NCBI RefSeq assembly: GCF_007004735.1
Contig: NZ_ML660182.1
Coordinates: 302,120 to 366,119, forward strand
DNA from: Salinigranum halophilum
GTDB taxonomy: Archaea; Halobacteriota; Halobacteria; Halobacteriales; Haloferacaceae
Length of the DNA stretch: 64,000 nucleotides
Direction of reading: 5' to 3'
Below the pieces are notes generated by a model, which saw nothing but the letters and a program-made list of their open reading frames with translations, made no database searches and was not told where the DNA came from. How positions within the stretch are numbered: position 1 is the stretch's first letter; each line of letters begins with the position of its first letter. Of the stretch, positions 30,313 to 38,992 are shown piece by piece. Position numbers and translations under genes: made by a program.

Positions 30313-32493
30313 TCAGATGAACTGGAAGACGACGTAGGTGACGAACACCAGCAGCGTCGCGTGCTTGAGCCCGTCGGTGACGCTCCCCTCGCCGAGCTGC
30401 CCGGCGATGAGCCCCGAGAAGAGCCCCTGGACCAACGTGACGTGGAAGAACAACAGCGAGTACGCCTCGGTGTCGACGTTCTCCAGACCGGCGAAGACGC
30501 CGGCGGAGACGGCCGAGTCGCCCGAGAACGCCGCGCTCTGGCTCGCCGACTCGATGGCGGGGATGAACGAGACGGTGAGCGCGGCGATGATGCCGAGGAA
30601 GACGAAAAAGGAGACGTAGATGACGACGAGATAGGTGAGCATCTGCTGGCGGCGCTCCTCGCGAAGCGCGCGCGTCTCCTCGGTCTCGTTCGCGGCGATT
30701 CGGAGCACCGGCGAGATGTCACCGCTCGCGCCCATGGCGTTGGTGACGAGCGCGACGGAGCGGGTGAGCATCGGTGCCTGTGTCCGGTTGGCCATGCGAC
30801 GGAGCGCGCTCGCCACGTCCGCGCCCCACTCGATGTCGCGGTACGCCCGCCGCAGTTCCGTGCCGAGCACGCCGAGGTCCGTCTGGGAGACCCGCTTGAT
30901 GCTCGAGACGACGGTCAGCCCGGCCTCGTTGACGCTCGCCATCCGGTCGAGGAAGTCGGGGGTCGTGTTCTCTATCTCCCGGTAAGTGCGCTTTCGGAGC
31001 TCGTAGACGAGCGACAACACGCCCATGACGACGAGCGATGCCTCGACGACCGGCTGGTCGACGACACCGAACACCCGGTACAGTTTGAACCCCTCGACGG
31101 CCAGTAGGGTGCCGGTGAAGGCGACGGACCGGTCGAACGTGACCGCGACCCACACCACAGAGAGCGGAATCGTGAGGTACAGCGTCACCAGCGGCCTCTG
31201 GAGGAGCTTCCCCTTCGGGTCCTCGACCCACGCGCGGAGCGTCTCGGTCCGGTCGTAGGTCCGGAGGTTGGCGTAGTTTCGCGCCTCGCGCGCCGTCGTC
31301 GCGTCGAGGGTTCCGCCGTCGGCCACCGCCTCGAGCGCCTCCGCGTGACCGGGGACCGCGTCACGCTCGCGGCCGACGTCGAGGTCGCTCTGCCAGCCCG
31401 ACGCCCGGAGCGAGTCGGTGATGCTGTTGATGTAGACGATGAACGCGATGCTCGCCAGCGGGATACCCATGTAGGTGACCACCTGAATCAGCGGCAAGGT
31501 GTCGGAGATGACGAGGCCGATGACCACGAGGACGGTGATGAAAAACAGCGGCCCGGCGACGAGGACCGTGACGTAAATCTCGGCGAACGTCTCGAGCAGG
31601 TCGAGATACGTCTGCTGTTGGTCTGCGATCTCCTTCTGGTAGCGCTCGTACTGCTCGTGGAGGAACGACGAGAGCGCCCGCCCCGAGCCGAGGACGCTCG
31701 CGAGGTTCTCGGCGAACTCTTCGAACCCGTCGCTGGGCGTCCGGCGCGCGGTGTCTTCCAGCGCGGTGATGATGTCGGTCCCGAACGCGTTCGTGTCGCG
31801 GACGGCGACGGCGAACTCCGCGGCCGCCTCGCCGTACACCTCGCGGTTCGCCGCGAGCGTCTCGAGCACCTTCGGGAACGGCATCCCCGAACGCGAGAGC
31901 GCGTAGATGAACGCGACGGTCCGCGGCAGCGTCGTATCGATGCGGTTCGCCCGCGCGGCCGCCACCTGGTCGAGGTACAGCCATCGCCCCCAGTACCCGA
32001 CGACGGCGACCGGCAGCGTGAGGGTTGCGACCGCGATTGCCACGACGACGACCAGGCCGACGGGCGTCACCTGCGCGACGCTGTCGGTCCCGGCGAAGAA
32101 CGCGACGACGGAGGACGACGTCCCCCGGAACGCCGACGGGGCGGTCACGCCGAGCGTTCCGAACAGCCCCCGTGCGAGCGTCGGCGGGTCGACTCCGACC
32201 ACGACGAGGACGAACCCGACGGCGTAGACGGCCGCGACGGCCCCGACGACGCCCAGCGCCGTGGCGACGAAGATGGTCCGCGCGGCGAAGCGGCCGTGCG
32301 TCTGGTCGACGTGTGCAGCGCGCATCCGTGCGCGTTCGCGTTCGCGCCGTCGAGCGTTGCGCCCCGTGTACGAGCCGAACAGGCGGAGACTCACCCGGCT
32401 GAGCGCCCGGTCGACCCGGTCGTCGACGAGCGCCGCTCCGAGAAACGCCACGAGGCCCGTGGCGACGACGAGGGGGGCGAGGAGGTGGAGCAT
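30313..32493 (-). CDS. pilC: Archaeal type IV pilus platform protein (PilC/TadC-like)
   Basis: 726 residues. Two repeated T2SF domains with their paired membrane helices (about 165-345 and 460-640), each carrying conserved patterns such as RMANRTQAPMLTRSVALV and FAENLASVLGSGRALSSFL. Double-size platform proteins are typical of haloarchaeal pilus systems. It anchors the ATPase and pilin filament in the membrane. Starts 3 nt after the ATPase stop. No pilin or prepilin peptidase gene is seen nearby. Confidence 0.88.
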   Translation of the reverse strand: MLHLLAPLVVATGLVAFLGAALVDDRVDRALSRVSLRLFGSYTGRNARRRERERARMRAAHVDQTHGRFAARTIFVATALGVVGAVAAVYAVGFVLVVVGVDPPTLARGLFGTLGVTAPSAFRGTSSSVVAFFAGTDSVAQVTPVGLVVVVAIAVATLTLPVAVVGYWGRWLYLDQVAAARANRIDTTLPRTVAFIYALSRSGMPFPKVLETLAANREVYGEAAAEFAVAVRDTNAFGTDIITALEDTARRTPSDGFEEFAENLASVLGSGRALSSFLHEQYERYQKEIADQQQTYLDLLETFAEIYVTVLVAGPLFFITVLVVIGLVISDTLPLIQVVTYMGIPLASIAFIVYINSITDSLRASGWQSDLDVGRERDAVPGHAEALEAVADGGTLDATTAREARNYANLRTYDRTETLRAWVEDPKGKLLQRPLVTLYLTIPLSVVWVAVTFDRSVAFTGTLLAVEGFKLYRVFGVVDQPVVEASLVVMGVLSLVYELRKRTYREIENTTPDFLDRMASVNEAGLTVVSSIKRVSQTDLGVLGTELRRAYRDIEWGADVASALRRMANRTQAPMLTRSVALVTNAMGASGDISPVLRIAANETEETRALREERRQQMLTYLVVIYVSFFVFLGIIAALTVSFIPAIESASQSAAFSGDSAVSAGVFAGLENVDTEAYSLLFFHVTLVQGLFSGLIAGQLGEGSVTDGLKHATLLVFVTYVVFQFI

Positions 32494-32496
32494 GGC

Positions 32497-34152
32497 TCAG
32501 TCGGCCGAGACCTCCCGGGCGTCCTCGACACGCTGCATGACCCGGTCGGGGTGGACGTAGTACTCGTTGACGAGCGCGGTGAACGTCCGGTAGTCGTTCA
32601 CGCCGCGGTCGGCGAGGAAGTGGAGGAAGCGCTCGCGGTTCCGCAGTTCGCGTCGAAGCTGCGTCTGCGTCCAGCCGCGGTCGTCGCGAATCTCGTCGAG
32701 GAGCGTGCTGTCGTAGCGGTCGAACGTGTCCGTCTCGGCGTCCCACGCGAACGCGTTCGCGTAGTCGAGTTCGCCCGTCCGCTGGTCGATACCGCCGATC
32801 TCGCCGATGCCCTTCGAGCGCCGGACCCGTTCGCCGTCGAACCGCGTGAGCGTCTGCACACACAGCAGGTCCAGCGACTGCACCATCGCACGCGGGACGT
32901 TGATGGGTTCGTTCTCCAGTCGGTTGATGACCGTCTCGACGCTGTCGGCGTGCATCGTCGAGAACGTCGTGTGGCCGGTGTTCATCGCCTGGAACAGCGT
33001 CACGGCCTCCTCACCGCGCACTTCGCCGACGATGATGAACTCGGGGCGGTGTCTGAGCGCCGATCGGAGGAGGTCGTACATGTCGATGTCCGCCCCCTCG
33101 TGCAGTCGCGTCCGGGTGATAGAGGAGAGCCAGTTGTCGTGGTACAGCGTCAGTTCGCGGGTGTCCTCGATGGTCAGCACCTTCGACCGCGGCGGGATGA
33201 ACATCGACACCGCGTTCATCGACGTCGTCTTCCCCGAGGCGGTGCCGCCGGCGAAGACGAGCGAGCGGTTGTTCTCGATACAGAGCCACAGATACGCCAT
33301 CTGCTCGACCGAGAAGGTGCCGTAGTCGATGAGGTCGATGGGCGTGAACGGTTCGTCGGCGTACATCCGGAGAGTGAAGGCCGACCCGCGCGGCGTGACC
33401 TCCTCGCCGAGGGCCAACTCCGCACGCGACCCGTTGGGGAGGGTCGTGCCGACGACGGGGTCGCCGACACTGACGTGTCGGCCCGACCGCTGAGCGAGGC
33501 GGACGACGTAGTTGTCGAGTTGCTTCGGGCCGAACGTGACGTTCGTCTCGATGTCGGTGTAACCGCTGTGGTAGACGAAGATGGGGAGGTCGTAGCCGTC
33601 ACACGAGATGTCCTCGATGTGTGGGTCGTTCATCAGCGGGGTGACCCGGTCGTAGCCGAGAAAGTCACGGACGAGGTAGTACAACAGTGCGTGGAAGGCG
33701 GCGGCGTCGACGTCGACGCCGTACTCGTTGAGGAGCGACTCGAGTTCGTCTCGGAGCGCGACCTCGCCGAGGTCGTCGGTCCCGTCCCGGTAGAGCAGCG
33801 GCTCACGGATGTCGTCTCGAATCCGTTCGAGGAGCGTCTGCTCGAACGGGTCCAGGTCGGGTTCGACCACGTTGTAGCGGTGTTCGCTCGCCTCGTCGTC
33901 GTGGGTGACGACGACGTACGTGTACGGTGCGTCCACCCAGTAGCGTTCGACCTCCTCGTGGCCGGGCGGGACCGAGAACTCGCTCAGCGGCCCGTCCACC
34001 GACGGCTGGAGCGGCCGGTACTCGAACCCCCCGAGACCAACCACGCCGAGCACCTGTCGGACCCCACGGCGCAGTCCGTCGAGCGGCCCACCGGCCCCTT
34101 CGGTTGGCGGCCCGTGGCTGTCGCCGCCCTCCTCTGTTGTTTGTCGAGACAT
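32497..34152 (-). CDS. pilB: Type IV pilus assembly ATPase (PilB-like)
   Basis: 551 residues. Walker A GGTASGKTTSMNAV, Asp-box VLTIEDTRELTLY, Walker B EFIIVGEVRGEEA and His-box GHTTFSTMHAD define the archaeal GspE/VirB11 family. It powers pilin polymerisation with the downstream platform protein. I prefer ATG 34152: a GGAG Shine-Dalgarno-like motif lies 8 nt upstream and the TTTTATC promoter (34191-34197) would place the transcript start between it and the GTG at 34179. Confidence 0.9.
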   Translation of the reverse strand: MSRQTTEEGGDSHGPPTEGAGGPLDGLRRGVRQVLGVVGLGGFEYRPLQPSVDGPLSEFSVPPGHEEVERYWVDAPYTYVVVTHDDEASEHRYNVVEPDLDPFEQTLLERIRDDIREPLLYRDGTDDLGEVALRDELESLLNEYGVDVDAAAFHALLYYLVRDFLGYDRVTPLMNDPHIEDISCDGYDLPIFVYHSGYTDIETNVTFGPKQLDNYVVRLAQRSGRHVSVGDPVVGTTLPNGSRAELALGEEVTPRGSAFTLRMYADEPFTPIDLIDYGTFSVEQMAYLWLCIENNRSLVFAGGTASGKTTSMNAVSMFIPPRSKVLTIEDTRELTLYHDNWLSSITRTRLHEGADIDMYDLLRSALRHRPEFIIVGEVRGEEAVTLFQAMNTGHTTFSTMHADSVETVINRLENEPINVPRAMVQSLDLLCVQTLTRFDGERVRRSKGIGEIGGIDQRTGELDYANAFAWDAETDTFDRYDSTLLDEIRDDRGWTQTQLRRELRNRERFLHFLADRGVNDYRTFTALVNEYYVHPDRVMQRVEDAREVSAD

Positions 34153-34287
34153 TACGGACTCCTGATACTGCTGTGACACTGGGTGGACCGGAGATAAAAG
34201 GGTTCGTCCGGGCTTCTCAGCGGTGAGAATCGGCCCACGGACGGGCGGCTGGCCAGTCGGGCGCGCGGGGTGCCCAGGACGTGCGGC

Positions 34288-34791
34288 TCAGTCGGTCCTG
34301 TCGACGGTAAGCAGGACGCCTCCGAAGAGGAAGAAGAACACCACGCCGACGGGGATCGGGACGCCCGGGAACCCGCGGGTGAACAGCAGATACGTCGCGA
34401 CGGCGAGGACGACGCCCGTCAGGGTGAGGAGCGTGCCGACGACCCGGACGGGGTCGATGGGGAGCGCCTCGACGCGCTCCTCGGCGGCGTAGTACGCGAG
34501 CGAGAAGACGAACGCGACGGCGAAGACGCCCGCGCCCGCGGCCCACGCCTGGTAGGCGACGGCGATGGAGTTGCCCGCCTGAAACGAGATAGCCGACAGC
34601 GGGTCCAAGAGTAGCGCCCCTTCGGCGAACGGCACGCCGTAGGTGTACCGAACCTGCAGGAAGGGAAACCGGACGAACAGCACGCTCCCGCCAGCCACGG
34701 AGGAGCGCATCACGTTCCAGGGGATGAACGCGGACAGCCACGTCGAGAGGACGGCGAGTTCCCCCGCGTACTCAGAGCGGACCCAGACCAT
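34288..34791 (-). CDS. Four-TM membrane protein, unrecognised
   Basis: 167 residues. Hydrophobic helices lie near 17-35, 77-100, 115-135 and 142-162; an extracytoplasmic loop between the first two contains a conserved-looking FPFLQVRYTYGVPF stretch. No catalytic motif. It lies upstream of, and in the same direction as, the pilus genes but 135 nt from the ATPase start, so a separate promoter is likely. Confidence 0.7.
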   Translation of the reverse strand: MVWVRSEYAGELAVLSTWLSAFIPWNVMRSSVAGGSVLFVRFPFLQVRYTYGVPFAEGALLLDPLSAISFQAGNSIAVAYQAWAAGAGVFAVAFVFSLAYYAAEERVEALPIDPVRVVGTLLTLTGVVLAVATYLLFTRGFPGVPIPVGVVFFFLFGGVLLTVDRTD

Positions 34792-34877
34792 ACCCGGAGG
34801 GCACATCCGAGGTGAAAAAAGCTGTCGACACCGGGCGTTACGTTGATACGGGGGCGTACCTTACTCTCGCCTATCGA

Positions 34878-35351
34878 ATGAGGCGCGATTACTTCACGTT
34901 GGACGTCCACGACGTCGACTGGGTCGACGACGGAGGGGCCCCCCAGCAGCCGCTGGTGCGCATCGAATTCCACGGCCCGCACGAATCGCTCACAGAACGC
35001 CTCTCGACCGGTGACGGCGAACTGCTCGACGCCGCCGAGACGGACGTCGCCTTCAGGCTCGTCGACGCGCTCGACGACGACGAACCGACGGGCGTCGTCG
35101 GCGTCACGAACCGCCTGACCGGCGATTTCATCCTCGAACTGAACGAGTCCGTCGAGAACGTCTTCCGCTTCATCCGGGCCGCACGCGAGTACGGCCGCAG
35201 CGCCGACGTCGACGACGGGCGCTACCGGGTCGAGATATCGCTCGATGGCGACGACCTCGTCGTCTACGAGAAACAGACGTTCCTCGTCTACGACGCCGAC
35301 GGGAACCTCCTCCGCTCCGAGAGCCTCATTCCCTCCGGCGTCGAACTGTAA
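34878..35351 (+). CDS. Haloarchaeal conserved protein (DUF5793-like)
   Basis: 157 residues, strongly acidic, starting MRRDYFTLDVHDVDWV and ending LLRSESLIPSGVEL. The pattern of alternating strands and the conserved C-terminus LVYDADGNLLR resemble a haloarchaea-specific family I know as DUF5793, function unknown. ATG 34878 is chosen because a CTTACTC box lies about 20-25 nt before it; the longer frame from 34812 begins with low-quality sequence. Confidence 0.75.
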   Translation: MRRDYFTLDVHDVDWVDDGGAPQQPLVRIEFHGPHESLTERLSTGDGELLDAAETDVAFRLVDALDDDEPTGVVGVTNRLTGDFILELNESVENVFRFIRAAREYGRSADVDDGRYRVEISLDGDDLVVYEKQTFLVYDADGNLLRSESLIPSGVEL

Positions 35352-35494
35352 CCGACGTCGCTCCCGCGGCTCACGCCCGGCGCCTCTCTCGAGGTCGTTC
35401 GTCCCCGCTTCTCGCTCCGCCGGAGCGCCGCTGCGGTGGGTCGGGGCCGACACGAAACCGCGGCGATTTAATCACCGCGTTCGTACGCCGTTCC

Positions 35495-36124
35495 GTGAAG
35501 AACGTCACGGACCGGACCAGCAACCCCTTCGGGATGCGGCCGGACTGTGCCCGCTTCGTTCCCGGCTACGGCGACGCCAACGCGCACTTCCACGTCATCG
35601 GTGACCACCCGGGCGTCCACGGGGGCGCCGACACCGGCGTGCCGTTCACGAACGAGGCAGGCCGCCGGCTTCAGGCCGCACTCGCGGACGCGGGGCTCCT
35701 CGAGACCACGGGCGACGAACCGACCGTCAACCGAACCTACCTCTCGTACCTCCACATGTGCGTCCCCGAGGCCGACGGACCGACGGAGGCCGACTACACG
35801 GAGCTCGAACCCTACCTCGACGCGGAGCTCCGTGCCATCGCGGCACACGTCCTCGTCCCCGTCGGTGCCCGCGCGACAGCGTACGTTCTCGAGAACCACA
35901 CCGCGCGGCCGGTCGACGAGACGCTGGACCTCGAGACGCTACACGGGACGGAGCTCAGGGGTGCCGGTTTCCTCGTCGTCCCTGCGCTCGACCCGGCCGA
36001 GTGGACCGACGCGGCGTACGACCGGCTCGTCGATGGGCTCCGCGAACTCCAGCGGACCGACTACCGCCGCGAGGTCGACCTCGGGCGGTTCATCGCCGGT
36101 GACCAGCCGTATCACGTCCGGTGA
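35495..36124 (+). CDS. Uracil-DNA glycosylase superfamily protein
   Basis: 209 residues. GDHPGVHGG near residue 37 corresponds to the GExPG loop of family 4/5 UDGs and VPVGARAT plus NRTYLSYLHMC occupy the expected later motifs. The protein would excise uracil or a related base, although the motif changes leave true activity open. GTG 35495 is the start: a GATTTAATC TATA-like box sits about 28 nt upstream. No iron-sulfur Cys set is evident. Confidence 0.78.
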   Translation: MKNVTDRTSNPFGMRPDCARFVPGYGDANAHFHVIGDHPGVHGGADTGVPFTNEAGRRLQAALADAGLLETTGDEPTVNRTYLSYLHMCVPEADGPTEADYTELEPYLDAELRAIAAHVLVPVGARATAYVLENHTARPVDETLDLETLHGTELRGAGFLVVPALDPAEWTDAAYDRLVDGLRELQRTDYRREVDLGRFIAGDQPYHVR

Positions 36125-36564
36125 ACGTGCACGGTGTGCACTCTCACGCCGGCGGCGCGCGGGCTGACGACCACTCGCTCCCGGTCCAGGATTTCAGACG
36201 AGACGTGCACAAACGACCATGTCGAACGCCGGATATGCCTTTTATCATCCAGTAATATGGGGATAAACTTTGAACAATATAGTACTCGATACTGAATCAA
36301 TGGTTGTAATTGGCGCGAACACCATCTTTTTCAACACATCTCTGCAATAAGAGTTCGACGCGCGTGGTGTCACATGCCGCCGGGCGCGTCAGGCACCTGC
36401 AGGACTGGTGCTCCTCGCAGTGGCTTGGTCAGTCCGGGGCCCGCCTCCGTTGCGGTCCCCGTTTGCCTTCACGACACAGCACAGCGACGGCCGTGTCGTC
36501 CTCGTGCCGTCGGCGTCTCGCGTCGGGGTGAAACACTCATTACGCCACCCCCGGGAGGAAGGGT
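36125..36564. other. Non-coding gap with AT-rich island
   Basis: 440 nt without a gene. About 36235-36350 is unusually AT-rich for this genome. Two GTGCAC hexamers (36127-36132, 36136-36141) lie just after the UDG stop. A CTCATTACG box (about 36537) about 28 nt before the MBL gene is its probable promoter. Could be a scar of a lost insertion or a small RNA locus; no structure supports either. Confidence 0.4.
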
Positions 36565-37572
36565 ATGTCCACGGATTCGAGTTCGTCGGAGACCGACGTT
36601 CGACGCATCCAGCTGGGGAACACCGTCTTCGAGGGGAAGAACGACGTCTACGTCCTCCACCAGGGAGACCGGGTCGCCCTCGTCGACGCCGGCATCGCCC
36701 TGCCGGAGACCCGTGTCGAACTCGAATCGGGGCTCCGCTCGCTCGACCTCGCGCTCTCGGACGTCGACGACGTCGTCCTCACACACTGGCACGCCGACCA
36801 CGCCGGCTTCGCGGGCGCGATTCAGGCCGAGAGCGGGGCGACGGTCCACGTCCACGCCGCGGATGCGGACCTCGTCTCGGGCGACGAGGCCGCGTGGGAG
36901 GCGTACCACGCTCGCGAGGAACGGCGCTTCGAGGAGTGGCAGCTCCCCGACGAGCCGCGGCGAGAACTCCGGTCGTTCCTCGACGGCCACGCCGATGCGC
37001 GCGGCGAACCGGTCGAGGTGACACCGTTCGAAGACGGCGCTCGGTTACGGGTGGGTGGCGTCGCCCTCGACGTCGTCCACCTCCCCGGACACGCGGCCGG
37101 GCTGTGCGGGTTCGCGTTCGACGAGGAACGACCGGAGGCGTTCGTCGGCGACGCCATCCTCCCGAAGTACACGCCGAACGTCGGCGGCGCTGACCTCCGG
37201 GTCGACTCCCCGCTCGACGCGTACACGGCGAGCCTCGAACGCATCGTCGACGCGGACTGGCACCGGGCGTGGCCGGGACACAGAGACCCCATCGACGCTC
37301 CGGCGGACCGTGCCCGGACGATTCTCGAGCACCACCGCGAACGCACCCGCCGGGTCGTGGCCGTTCTCGACGACCACGGCCCCTGTGACGTCTGGACCGT
37401 CTCGGCGCACCTCTTCGGGGCGCTCGAGCGGATCCACATCCTCCACGGCCCCGGCGAGGCGTGGGCACACCTCGACCACCTCTGTCGTGCCGGGGCGGTC
37501 GAGCGCGACGGTCACCGGTACCGACTCGTCGACAGCGAGGTGGACGTGGCGTCGCTGTTTCCCGTGCTGTAG
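36565..37572 (+). CDS. Metallo-beta-lactamase-fold hydrolase
   Basis: 335 residues. THWHADHAG gives the zinc ligands (HxHxDH), with further His in HLPGHAAG, D in VGDAILP and the terminal WPGHRDPI. The C-terminal ~75 residues form a winged helix-like domain (CDVWTVSAHLFGALERIHIL). The layout resembles MBL hydrolases related to glyoxalase II/LACTB2; substrate unknown. Leaderless promoter upstream; no operon partner. Confidence 0.88.
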   Translation: MSTDSSSSETDVRRIQLGNTVFEGKNDVYVLHQGDRVALVDAGIALPETRVELESGLRSLDLALSDVDDVVLTHWHADHAGFAGAIQAESGATVHVHAADADLVSGDEAAWEAYHAREERRFEEWQLPDEPRRELRSFLDGHADARGEPVEVTPFEDGARLRVGGVALDVVHLPGHAAGLCGFAFDEERPEAFVGDAILPKYTPNVGGADLRVDSPLDAYTASLERIVDADWHRAWPGHRDPIDAPADRARTILEHHRERTRRVVAVLDDHGPCDVWTVSAHLFGALERIHILHGPGEAWAHLDHLCRAGAVERDGHRYRLVDSEVDVASLFPVL

Positions 37573-37642
37573 GGTCGTCTCCGACCGCGCCCGACGCGCT
37601 GGACACGAAACGTTGAAACGCGTCAGCGGAAAATGAGAGGAC

Positions 37643-37927
37643 ATGGAACTGCGGGTCATCGACAAGACGGCCGACCAACTCCGCCTCGAAATCGCCGGCG
37701 AGGACCACACGTTCATGAACGTCCTCAAGGGCAGTCTGCTGGAGACACCGGGCGTCGCCGCGGCGACGTACGACGTCAACCCCGAACAGTCCGGCGGACA
37801 GACCGAACCGATCCTCACGCTGAAGACCGAAGACGGTGCTGACCCCCTCGACGCACTCGCGGACGCGGCCGGCCGCGTCCAGTCGAAGACGACCGCCTTC
37901 CGCGAGGCGTTCGAGGCCGCCCACTGA
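37643..37927 (+). CDS. rpoL: DNA-directed RNA polymerase subunit L (Rpo11)
   Basis: 94 residues, the usual length. Begins [20 protein letters not shown], with the family core [14 protein letters not shown] and a C-terminal helix ([11 protein letters not shown]). With subunit D (Rpo3) it forms the assembly platform of archaeal RNA polymerase, equivalent to the alpha dimer. It stands alone, between the MBL gene and convergent hisF. Confidence 0.94.
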   Translation: MELRVIDKTADQLRLEIAGEDHTFMNVLKGSLLETPGVAAATYDVNPEQSGGQTEPILTLKTEDGADPLDALADAAGRVQSKTTAFREAFEAAH

Positions 37928-38000
37928 CCGGTTCGGTTCCTCTGACTTCGGTCGGCGCGCGCCGACTCGTTCTGTGTCCCCCTCCCGCCGAGCGCGTCGG

Positions 38001-38819
38001 TCAGTCCTCGAGGCGGACCGGCACCCCGTGCTCGGCGAGGTACTCTTTGACTTCGCGGACGGTGTACTCGTCGAAGTGGAAGATGGAAGCCGCGAGCGCC
38101 GCGTCGGCGTTCGCCTCCGTGAACACCTCGTACGCGTGTTCGGGGCCGCCACACCCCGACGAGGCGATGACCGGGGTGGAGACGGTGTCACAGACGGCGC
38201 GCGTGAGTGGGATGTCGTAGCCGTCTTTCGTCCCGTCGGCGTCGATACTGTTCACGAAGAGTTCGCCCGCACCGCGGGTCTCGGCCTCTGTGGCCCACTC
38301 GACCACGTCGACGCCGGTCCCCTCGCGGCCGCCTTTCACCGTACACTCGAACCAGCAGGACTCGCCGTCGACCTGTTCGTAGTACTCCCCCTCGTCGTCG
38401 TAGCGACGGCGCGCGTCAACGGAGATGACGATGCACTGCGACCCGAACGCCCGCGCGCCCTCGTCGATGAGGGCGGGGTTCTCCAGGGCGGCGGTGTTGA
38501 TGGAGACCTTGTCCGCGCCCGCCCGAAGCGTCTCCTTGATGTCGTCTCTCGTCCGGATGCCGCCACCGACGGTGAGCGGGATGAACACCTCGTCGGCGAC
38601 CTGTGACACCGTGTTGAGCATCGTCTCGCGTCCCTCGGCCGAGGCGGTGATGTCGAGGAAGACGAACTCGTCGGCACCCGCCTCGTTGTACCGCTTGGCC
38701 ATCTCGACGGGGTCACCGGTGTACTTGAGGTCCTCGAAGTTCACCCCGGTGTAGACCGCTGCGTTCCCCTCGTCGTCGAGGTCGACGTCGATACAGGGGA
38801 TGATTCGCTTCGTGAGCAT
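38001..38819 (-). CDS. hisF: Imidazole glycerol phosphate synthase cyclase HisF
   Basis: 272 residues from ATG 38819 ([16 protein letters not shown]). The TIM barrel has D in PCIDVD and VNSIDADGT, plus PLTVGGGI and IASSGCGG phosphate-binding turns. It uses ammonia from HisH to make the imidazole ring in histidine synthesis. A GTG 57 nt upstream (38876) would add 19 residues not seen in most HisF proteins; the shorter form is favoured. HisH is not adjacent, as usual in haloarchaea. Confidence 0.95.
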   Translation of the reverse strand: MLTKRIIPCIDVDLDDEGNAAVYTGVNFEDLKYTGDPVEMAKRYNEAGADEFVFLDITASAEGRETMLNTVSQVADEVFIPLTVGGGIRTRDDIKETLRAGADKVSINTAALENPALIDEGARAFGSQCIVISVDARRRYDDEGEYYEQVDGESCWFECTVKGGREGTGVDVVEWATEAETRGAGELFVNSIDADGTKDGYDIPLTRAVCDTVSTPVIASSGCGGPEHAYEVFTEANADAALAASIFHFDEYTVREVKEYLAEHGVPVRLED

Positions 38820-38992
38820 TCTCGTTCGGAAGTCGCCGGGGCCGGGTTTCACCGTTTCGTCTTCGACAGTACTCACGCCCTCGGCTCACGGCTGGACGGC
38901 CGCCCGGCGTTGTGAGACGGCTCGCGGCGCAGTTCTCACGCTATCGCTCTCGAACACGTCTCCGACAAACCGTATGCCGCTGTATCGAACCG

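Noticed and set aside
31345..34176. 943-codon open frame on the plus strand
   Set aside because: It runs antisense to the pilB/pilC genes, which have clear motifs; its product is Arg/Asp/Val-rich low-complexity sequence typical of shadow frames in high-GC DNA.
36127..36141. GTGCAC repeat after the UDG gene
   Set aside because: Two palindromic hexamers three bases apart; too short to call an operator.
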